Source of the DNA: Halisarca cf. caerulea
Taxonomy: Eukaryota > Porifera > Demospongiae > Chondrillida > Halisarcidae
Assembly: GCA_963170055.1 (NCBI GenBank)
Contig: CAUJGJ010000336.1
Span: 1,192,701 to 1,242,700 of the forward strand
Direction of reading: 5' to 3'
DNA length: 50,000 bases
Under the pieces are notes generated by a model. It ran no database searches. It worked only from the letters and a program-made list of their open reading frames with translations, and was not told the DNA's origin. Shown piece after piece: positions 22,540 through 50,000 of the stretch. How positions within the stretch are numbered: the stretch's first letter is position 1; each line of letters starts with the position of its first letter. The translations under genes and the position numbers were made by a program.

Positions 22540-23098
22540 TTATTGTATGGCTAGCTGGGCATTGGCGTATTTATTGCCCGAGTCTAGGCATGAGCCAATT
22601 ATTCACCAAATACCACCTATTATTTTATTCAATTATTCGTCCAAACTCCACCTATTATTCTCAAATGCACACCCTATTATTCAGCTGCAATGCCTTCCTT
22701 AGATGACGTTCTATGTACTGTAGCTTTATCGGTAAAGTTTCTCACTTGTAAAGAATCATGTTTGTGACAACTTAAAACGAAGACTCAACATTTTTTATAC
22801 TCACTGCAGCATGAATTGTGTGGTCTTATGCATTCTTAAGGGAATAGTTCCTACTGTGAAATGAAACAGCCATTTAAAGGGGAAGGAAAAATGCTCCATG
22901 TTGGCCTGATTGGCCATTTTGTGCTACAAATTTTAGAATGTTTCCTATTATTTGCAAATTATTCCTGATTCACAGAGGTGCCTATTATTCATGAAATTAT
23001 GTGCGCATAATTGGCTCATGCCTACCCGAGTCACGAGGGCGCGAAGCGCCCGAGGGCGAGTGCAATAAAGAGCCAATGCCCAGATAGCCATACAATAA
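22540..23098. mobile_element. Outer inverted-repeat element, 559 bp
   Basis: Starts TTATTGTATGGCTAGCTGGG and ends with its near complement CCCAGATAGCCATACAATAA. Contains a GC-rich patch CGAGGGCGCGAAGCGCCCGA in its right half. Split by the inner element. A further CCAACCATACAACAAT end at about 23428-23443 may be another copy or a longer version. Confidence 0.75.
22587..23022. mobile_element. Inner MITE nested at TA, 436 bp
   Basis: Ends GGCATGAGCCAATTAT and ATAATTGGCTCATGCC, flanked by TA on both sides (22585-22586, 23023-23024). Contains repeated CCTATTATTC motifs. Removing it joins CCCGAGTC to CCCGAGTC around one TA, consistent with clean insertion into the outer element. Confidence 0.75.
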
Positions 23099-23524
23099 CT
23101 AGCTTGTTGTGAGCGCTTAATTTTAACGCACAACGAATAGCCAACGAAAATGATTCGTTCTTTTGTTTTGAAACTTTTGACGTTGACTCCTAAATCGAAT
23201 TTCCATAGCAACGAAGTGTTTTGTTGGGCACTAGAATTGGCGATGTTATCGAAGGAAGCAAGTTTCATTTGTTGTTCTGTTTTAAACTTTTCAACGTTTG
23301 ATTATCGTAAACAGGGCAAAAGTGAGTAGTAGCCCGGGGCTCTTCTAGGTTATTGCCCTGTTTGCGGTCAGTTCTAACCGCTAACAGGGCAACAACAAAA
23401 AATACTGCCCTGTCGGTCCCTTTGATCTAATGCCCAACCATACAACAATACATGCTATAGTACAGTCCACTGGTGAATGTGATGGAGCATTAGACATTTT
23501 ACACACACACAAGCACATTGTCAA

Positions 23525-24120
<596 letters not shown>

Positions 24121-24124
<4 letters not shown>

Positions 24125-24530
24125 ACGCATTGTGTATTTGACCATCCAAGAAGCACGTGATCTCCTAGATCTCATCAACTCATGCACAGGTCACAAAATC
24201 TATAATTGTCCGTACCAGCAGTTTTTCCATCCAGGGACTGACTGTGGGGGAGTTTCAGGCCAGGCAGCCCAGAACTAGTCCAAAGCCATTTTAACCCACC
24301 CCCCTCTTCTTCTCAGAGTCACGGGTACTTTAGATTTACTCTCAACTCTGTAGTGGACACACTTCCACACAACTCCAACCTTGGCAAGTAAAAGACGTTG
24401 TCCTCACTGAAGTGCCACGCAGCTCTGTGGAGAGCACTAGTCTTAGGCCCATATCCTGAACTCCTGCCGAAGGCACTTACGTTTCGGTGTTACAGTTCAC
24501 GGCAGAACAATTTCCTACGCCTTCTCCGTG
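24121..24530. other. Unassigned segment
   Basis: Between two TG arrays. No domain or terminal repeats recognised. Translation of open frames crossing it is dominated by Cys-Val repeats from the TG tract and is not meaningful. Confidence 0.4.
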
Positions 24531-24538
24531 TGTGTGTG

Positions 24539-24604
<66 letters not shown>

Positions 24605-24656
24605 ATGCACGTCTGTGTGATTGTGTGTGCATGTGCATGTGTGTGTGTTTTGTGTG

Positions 24657-24689
<33 letters not shown>

Positions 24690-24700
24690 ATGTGTATGCA
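24530..24700. repeat. (TG)n microsatellite, impure
   Basis: TG tract with GCATGCACGTC and GCATGTGCATG interruptions. Confidence 0.95.
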
Positions 24701-24719
24701 TGTATATTTATTTATTTAT

Positions 24720-26770
24720 CAACGAATATTATAAGTGCCCAGTGCCATCTAAGGCACTATAATAAGACTATGAGCAGTTCCATGCAGCAATACACATACT
24801 AGAAAGCAATCTAGGCAAACATAAAGAAACTGTAACAGATTCAGAAACTTTAATACTGAGTTTCTTTGTTCGCACATAATATTTAATCAAATTATCGAAC
24901 AATAACGTATTTTTAGTTCATTCATGTTTTAATTATTAGTACTCCAGCCAATGAGTTTGCTGAGTAATCCGCAATATATTAACATTATAGTTCAACATTA
25001 TTTTAATAGTAGGCTTACCACTGCGACCGTTTATTTCCGTAATTTATCGGTATACTCAACCCTCTCTTTCTGCAAAGAATTGCAGTAAAAGCGGTCCTCG
25101 CTTACGGAATGTCAATCTTGCATGTTAGTTTCGGAATTTCAGTTCGATATCCTAGAGAATATGAAATAGGAAATATCTATAACTGATAAACACCTCGGCG
25201 AACTTCCATCGTCTGCTATTGAAGGGATTTTATCGAGACCGCGAATGGTTTCTTGTCAATCTGTTGTTTTATCAATTTCTATCAAGCACTAAAACACGTA
25301 TCATGGTTGTGGTACTTCATATACCAAGCAATGGTATCTCTGTGTGCGTCGTTCGCGTGCTATAGATATGTTCATTTTCTTTTCTTATTAACCGGAGCGT
25401 CTCTTAGTCTCACGGAACAAGACCGTTTCTTTCCCCATACAGTGATTCGGTACACGTTAATTATATTCATTGGTGTTGCGAAACGATCTATGGCTGTAAA
25501 CTCTGGAACTTTAGCAAAATGTTAAAACCGCTCTAGCTGGTTTCTTGAATCTACGACGTGAAGGAAAATGATGCGTTGTTGTTTCATAAGGTACCATGTA
25601 GCGAAATATGTGACTAATTTATTAAATAGTAGAATTCCAAGAATTGCTGTGGTAAGCCTATTAATAGTAGCATATTATTCTGGATATTATCTTACTTTTT
25701 TAAACCGAGTAGTAAGCTGTGGAATGCTCTACAACGTTTACTGGTACGCGTAAGTATAGAGTATCTAGCTATAGTTAAGCTACAACGTTACAAGACTGAA
25801 TTGGACGATCATCTTACCAGCATCGAGCATCATTAGTCTTCTTGAGTAAAACAAAGTGATTGGACGAAAGAGAAACCTCCAAACCATACTGACACGAGAT
25901 AATTGTGGCTTCACATAAAAACCAAACTTTGCGTGGGTTGCCCGATCGTGTGCAGACATCTCGAGTTGAGGCAGTGGTATTTGTTCGTCTTCTTGAATAC
26001 TACAAAACATCGTAGGTAAATTTTCAAAAGCCTTTTCCGGTACAAATTTAGCAACCTTTGGTAAGAACCCTACGCCTGGGTAGTCTCGTACCCAGTGGTA
26101 GTCTCGTACCCAGACCCTATTCTTCTCTCCGTTTTCAATTGACTGGCGTCAATGACGTCATTCGTCTCGTTCCCAGTACCACTTCCGCCCGCCATTTTAC
26201 TCAGGCCTGAAGAAAATAGCGGGCGGAAGTGGGGCATTTCATTGGAGCTACTAAGATTTTGAACCAGAAATGGGATATATCCGATTCTCAGGAAGCCTAA
26301 TCATGAGGGTGTTATAAGATTACTTCATTTCAGCTGCAATGTCCTCTTTCATGTGACAATAACAAGTCAATGATCCAGCCTGTATACAACCATTGACTCC
26401 TCCATAAACGCTACAAATTTGTTGACCCTTGTGGCAAGGTCAATTAGTTTGGCTCAGTTTGTTTTCGACTCAAAAATTGGCTGTGTTTTGGGTACTTTTA
26501 ACAAACAATTGGACACAATAGAAGATAATCTGTTGCTAGTTATTATGCTATTTTAAATAAAATTTGCATGGATAATTAAATATCACACTACATTTCATGT
26601 TCAATAACACACAACCCTGCACGTTAAGAAAGTCACAAAATTAAAAGTTGCATGGTGTCTGTGGTGGTCAAATTCCATAACTTTCACATAACATATCACA
26701 TAACATAACATATCACATAACATAACATTTCACATAACATATCAATCCTAATTAATACAGAAATACGAGT
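24720..26770. other. Unassigned intergenic DNA
   Basis: Short open frames only (plus 25253-25525, minus 25780-26010), none with a recognisable domain. A duplicated GGTAGTCTCGTACCCAG motif at 26080-26118 forms a short palindrome, and GGGCGGAAGTG/CACTTCCGCCC repeats at about 26180-26232 form an imperfect inverted repeat, so part of this is likely a MITE. Tandem CATAACATATCA motifs lie at about 26685-26745. Confidence 0.4.
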
Positions 26771-26774
26771 AGTA

Positions 26775-27600
26775 TGTAAAGACACTCACCAAGTGTATAT
26801 ACATCTCCCAAAGACATTCTCCTTAAGACCAGCTATTATGGGAGTTGGACACAAAATTTAAATATAAAGTGTACTAAGCTTAGTAGGCTGTAAACTGGTT
26901 AATTATGGTGAAGTAATGATATTTGGTATCATCATACCTATTATTGATGCATGGAATATAATTAGAAATAATAATTGAAATTATGCATTGCATCATCAAC
27001 TCTTTCTTTACTCATCAGATTTCTCAAAAAATAATCAGATTCGATCTGTGTGTTATAACTTCTGGAGCCATCCATCTAATGGGCAACCTGGTGTGAGATG
27101 ATGAAGTACAGAGTCCGTCTATCTCCTTGGAGAGTCCAATGTCTGCAATTTTCAATACCTTCCCATATCCAATGAGAATTAATGTTTCTGCATGCTAGAT
27201 CTCTGTGGATCACATTCACTGATGCTATATGAAACACTATCAAGGAATTATGTAATAGGGAAAGAAATAAGAAGAAGATACTATACATTCAATTTAAAAT
27301 GATATTACTAAAAACTAAAAATTTTCCGAATCGTTTGTATTGCCCAGCCCAGATATATATGTATATAAACTTCACTACTCACTATTCCAATCAAAATTTG
27401 ATGGGCAAACGACATGAGATCTTCATCGGTGAGCCCTTCCTTCAAATAGAGGTAGCTAACAGTGTTGGTACTGTCCTCTGGACATGCACTACTCTGGAAA
27501 AAAATGTGTAGGGATGACTTGTACATTTGTTAAAGAGCACTCAACAACAGGCATATAAGGGCATTTTGTTGCACATGCAGGGCTAGATGGCCATGGGATA
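26775..27600 (-). pseudogene. Third receptor copy: decayed kinase fragment
   Basis: Contains the equivalents of gene A/B exons 13 (27383-27493, intact, encoding SSACPEDSTNTV), 14 (about 27010-27230) and 15 (about 26788-26829), with matching introns. Exon 14 has a 4-bp insertion right after the HRDLACRN codons, DFG changed to DIG, and extra bases near its end. Exon 15 reads Trp-Ser then TAA. No catalytic kinase can be made. Same orientation as A and B, so it is the rump of a third tandem copy. Confidence 0.85.
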
Positions 27601-28440
27601 GACTTACATATAGGGTAATGTAGTGAGGATCCGATATAATGCATAAAGCACAGTGTCATATTAAATCAGTGCAATGCAAATCATACATACTATAAATTGG
27701 TATCCAATGCATTGTATATAGCGATGAATACACATGTATGCACGTTTCATTATAATTGCATGTAGAATGAATGCACATACGAAATAGTGGCTCACAACAC
27801 TACTGAAGAACAGCAGTGAGTCTTTGATTATGTATAAGGTCTTTTCAGTTAACTTTATCCTGTCTATTATGAAAAATTACTCTCAGAATGATACACAAAT
27901 CCTCCAGCCTTGAGTGAGTTATGAGCTTCAGTTTCCCATAAAGTTCAAGAACTACCGATCGATTCCCCGAATAATATGATCTATACAAATTGTATGGCTT
28001 CTCTTCTCATTAATTACAGGTACAAATACCCTGTGTACGTTGCCACCTAATCATAAAAATATGCTGTGATAATTATCATGAACATGTATTTATAAACTGT
28101 TAATTCTTCGGTGAGTACAGAATAACATGTAATTCCAAAATTTGAACATCATGTATGGAGCCGCATTGAATAATCTTGATCTGTCATGATGCACTGTACA
28201 TGACATTGCACTGTGAAGTTGTCACTTTATATATTTATTATTATTATATTTTATTATGATTTAGTAAACATGCCAAAAGGCACTAGGGCTTCTTCATCCC
28301 TAGTGCCTAGGACACCCTAAAACTTACAGATTAAATTAATTTTTTTTTAAATGCATTTTTGGTCTGGCAAGCTGACAGGACTGATGCACACAATAAGCAG
28401 GAATACAATAAACTATGTAAACGTGTGAGACATGCTGTTA
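27600..28440. other. Unassigned intergenic DNA
   Basis: AT-rich, no recognisable gene. A short hairpin AGGCACTAGGG/CCCTAGTGCCT lies at about 28279-28310. Confidence 0.4.
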
Positions 28441-28889
28441 ATTAGGATTGACACAGAGAAAAAGATTGATGACGTAATGAGACATATGGAAGATGATATG
28501 AAAAAGGATAGGCTAAGAAAACTGATAGGTACCACCGGAAACACTATGTTTGTTCATGAATAAGGTGAGTAATTGTCGGATGCAACGTCAGATGGAAACG
28601 GCACTACAAAGGTGTACTGAATAGCATGAGTTCCTCAGTAACGGTAGATTCTGACATTGGCCTTCTTAGTACTAGGCAGAATGATGGGAATGGTGATCAC
28701 AGAGAATTGACCATGGAGGAAGTGAAGAAGGCAGTAAAGAGATTAAAGAATGGTAAAGAAGGAGGGGATGATGGAATTGTAGTTGAATCGATATCACTGT
28801 CCAATCACTGGTGGTATCAGTCCTTTATGGTGTGGGGACCTGGCCAATGAATCAACGGAATTGTAGGAAGCTTAAGACATTCCAGATGA

Positions 28890-28969
<80 letters not shown>

Positions 28970-29150
28970 ATATTATTCTCAACCAGATACAGAACAGAAA
29001 AGAGCTATGGCCTAATAATGATGCAAACATACAGTACATAGAGAACACTGAGAAAAAAAACCTAAAAGAGACAATTACACTACAGTAGCTACTGAACAAC
29101 CTAAAATAGACATAGTATTAAAATTTTGAATACAAACACTGATGCGTTGG
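28440..29150 (+). pseudogene. LINE reverse transcriptase, N-terminal fragment
   Basis: Around 28590-28800 the sequence encodes a block near RWKRHYKGVLN and then RELTMEEVKKAVKRLKNGKE with GGDDGI, the region just before the palm domain of non-LTR reverse transcriptases. Broken by a stop and a (TA)n tract (about 28894-28965). The catalytic core is missing. Confidence 0.7.
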
Positions 29151-29323
29151 CAGTGGAACCTGTCTATTGCGGTCACCATTGGGGCGAAATTTTTTGGCTG
29201 TTATAGACAGGTGGCTTCTTTAGTGAGGTAGAATACCATACATTACTGCTGATTCGGAGAAGAATTAGTGGCTGGTATAGACAGGTGGCTGCATTACACA
29301 GTGACCACAATAGACAGGTTCCA

Positions 29324-29326
<3 letters not shown>
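29151..29326. mobile_element. MITE copy 1, 176 bp
   Basis: Ends CAGTGGAACCTGTCTATTG and CAATAGACAGGTTCCACTG (the right end reads ACAATAGACAGGTTCCACTG). Almost identical to the copy at 45235-45409. A TA tract begins immediately at its right end. Confidence 0.85.

Positions 29327-29396
<70 letters not shown>
29327..29396. repeat. (TA)n tract
   Basis: Pure TA repeat seeded at the right end of the MITE, where the TA target duplication would be. Confidence 0.95.
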
Positions 29397-29399
<3 letters not shown>

Positions 29400-29775
29400 G
29401 GATATTTCAGGGTTCCCTCTGCTGAACAAGAAGAGGAATGAACACATACTGAGATTGATAGGTCAGCCACCCATGCATTGGGAAGAAATTGAGGAAATGA
29501 CCATTGAAATGGTTTGGGCATGTACAAAGGATGGGTTGTGAGAGGACACAGGAGTGAGTTTTTAGATGTACACCAGTGGGGAAGAAAGACTATCCGGGGG
29601 TGCTAGTTTATGTTGGGTCGACACTATTAGCAGGGCCTTTCATGGATCCAGCTTGAGGATTGGACAGATGTGGTGACAGACAGACAAGCATGGGGAGATG
29701 TCATCAATCAGCTATGTTGGCCAGATGTGCGAGGGATTGCATGCAACATCCATGTGGATAAGGTGCAAAGAAGAA
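29400..29775 (+). pseudogene. LINE 3' fragment
   Basis: Pieces such as RNEHILRLIGQPPMHWEEIE, VGKKDYPG and WTDVVTDRQAWGDVI resemble the C-terminal tail of non-LTR retrotransposon ORF2. Frames are broken. Probably the 3' end of the element whose 5' piece lies at 28440-29150. Confidence 0.5.
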
Positions 29776-29779
29776 GCGT

Positions 29780-29791
29780 GTGTGTATGTAC

Positions 29792-29836
<45 letters not shown>

Positions 29837-30992
29837 CGTGCGTGCATGCGTGCATGTGTGTGTGTGAGTGTGTGTGTGTGTGCATTACAAAGAAGTGGAC
29901 TATACTTCCTATGCAGTTACAGTACTAGTGGCCTTCAAAGCCAGTTCTCTTAATGTGGCTATACAATGCATCAAAGTAGTGCTGAAAGCTGACAACATTG
30001 ACGAAGGCAGCAATTCCTTGAATGCTATCACTTCCAGTATACATGGCATTGCTTGTGTTCATTTTTCCCTTAATTGGATCCCATTTGACCCGCACATTCT
30101 CCCGCTGCCCACCAGGTTACCGCATGCAGCTTTGCTGCCAGCATCCATACCTTGATCTATCACCAGGCAGATGTTGAAGTCCTAGGGTAGGGTCATTTGT
30201 AAAAACTCCCAGTGAGATCCTACATGTACCCATTCATGACATAGCAGAGAGGATTGAAGGCAAAATGTATACCATCATGATCGAGGATCTTACCCTAGCA
30301 ACACTACATGATAATTAATGGTATTATAATTATTCATTGTGAATGTGCACTCTGTATCATAAAATTTAATTAATATAAATTAATGCAAATGTATGACTAA
30401 ATGTTTTAGTACAGATGCATATTATGCAATCATAATACTATTAGACAGATAATGTTCTGGATCAATGTATACAATTAAAACAACTAGCTTGTTATAGAAT
30501 AGTCTCTTCTACAAATCCTGTCCCTAGCAGGTACTGGCTGTTGACAATGTGCATAATCTAATATTGAATCCAGCCAAAAGTATTGACAATGTATGAAATG
30601 CATGGGGAAACTGTATGATTCCATACAGTAACTATAATATTTATACTATAATATGATACAAAACTACATAAAAAATTAATACACATTAATGGTCTTCGTG
30701 TGCTGTATGAGTATCCCATGCTACAATTAAGTTAGCATCACATACTATTTGATAATGTACACTTAATCCAACCACAAGTATTACATGAAATGCATTGTGA
30801 GGTCATTGATTCCAAGCTACGTTTATAGATACAGGTTATAATAATACAGTTATATGTATAGTCTGTGAGCTATAGACTTACTGTATCATACAGTGTACAT
30901 ATAATATACCATGCTATATGGCAAAATATTTGTTAACTTTATATCAGTACAATTATTGTTATGATGTTCACATATAAAGCATCGCATACTAT
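29780..30992. other. Gene A 3' flank
   Basis: A TG tract (about 29798-29880) followed by AT-rich DNA. An open frame at 29868-30155 shows no domain. Nothing else recognised. Confidence 0.4.
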
Positions 30993-48814
<17,822 letters not shown>

Positions 48815-48988
48815 ACCTGTAGAGTGTAATAATCAATGCAAATACAAATTATAATCCACATGCTAAATACATCCATGCACTCAACATATACAACCCAAGC
48901 AACGCATGTACACATATGGGCACACACATGCACACACACACACATGTATACACACAAACAGTGCACTGTATGCATACATCCACAAACA

Positions 48989-48989
<1 letters not shown>

Positions 48990-49028
<39 letters not shown>
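48990..49028. repeat. (TA)n tract in the gene A 5' flank
   Basis: TA repeat within impure CA/CATG sequence about 200 bp upstream of the gene A start codon. Confidence 0.9.
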
Positions 49029-49030
<2 letters not shown>

Positions 49031-49219
49031 TATTGTATATTATGACACACATGTAAACATGCACACACCATGCAGCATGCACATGTATGCACACACACAC
49101 ATACACACATATATAATTAATAATATAATATAATAATATTATAATAGATTAATATAAATGTGCACACATGTACTTAGACATGCTTTCACAAACACACATA
49201 TTCATACATGTTGTATTTT

Positions 49220-50000
<781 letters not shown>

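Noticed and set aside
26775..27600. Third functional kinase gene
   Set aside because: A 4-bp insertion after the catalytic loop codons, DFG to DIG, and a stop in the helix F exon make it a pseudogene.

Overview
The window is nuclear DNA of an animal, most likely a sponge (inferred from family content only, moderate confidence). It is AT-rich, has GT-AG introns, very long dinucleotide microsatellites and many eukaryotic transposons, and its host genes are receptor-like proteins built from EMI, SRCR and tyrosine kinase domains. I see no operon, CRISPR, rRNA or tRNA.

Two tandem, same-orientation (minus strand) paralogues dominate, with start codons about 32 kb apart. Gene A (48814 to 30993) is complete in the window. 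Gene B (16790 to beyond base 1) is cut by the window edge inside its kinase C-lobe. I rebuilt both exon by exon from GT/AG signals, phase and mutual alignment. Each has a signal peptide, an EMI-like cysteine domain, five SRCR domains, one membrane segment, a short juxtamembrane exon and a tyrosine kinase over seven exons. All extracellular exon junctions from the EMI domain through SRCR5 that flank SRCR exons are phase 1. Gene B is open throughout. Gene A is open except for one extra base in an A8 run (35070-35077) that shifts frame at kinase helix C. A third copy survives as a decayed kinase piece (about 26775-27600).

The two copies act as each other's pre-insertion control, so many mobile elements can be bounded closely. 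Gene B carries a small TIR element (2570-2782), a Harbinger derivative (2857-3501), a hAT-like element inside a CA repeat (8168-8679) and an 803-bp TIR element (12966-13768). Gene A carries a Tc1-like element (33318-34583), two related retroelements with a restriction-like endonuclease and (TA)n on both sides (37187-40574 plus; 41920-43250 minus), and a roughly 0.8 kb insertion holding a nested MITE (about 44864-45685).

The intergenic stretch (about 17.3-30.9 kb) is a transposon graveyard. An old retroelement (17500-22100) is split at a TA by a 2646-bp DDE transposon (19179-21824) with an intact 614-codon transposase. Nested inverted-repeat elements follow (22540-23098), then a 600-bp punctuated TG block, the kinase pseudogene and LINE remnants with a nested MITE. 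A tandem repeat of roughly 90-120 bp lies upstream of gene A at the right end of the window.
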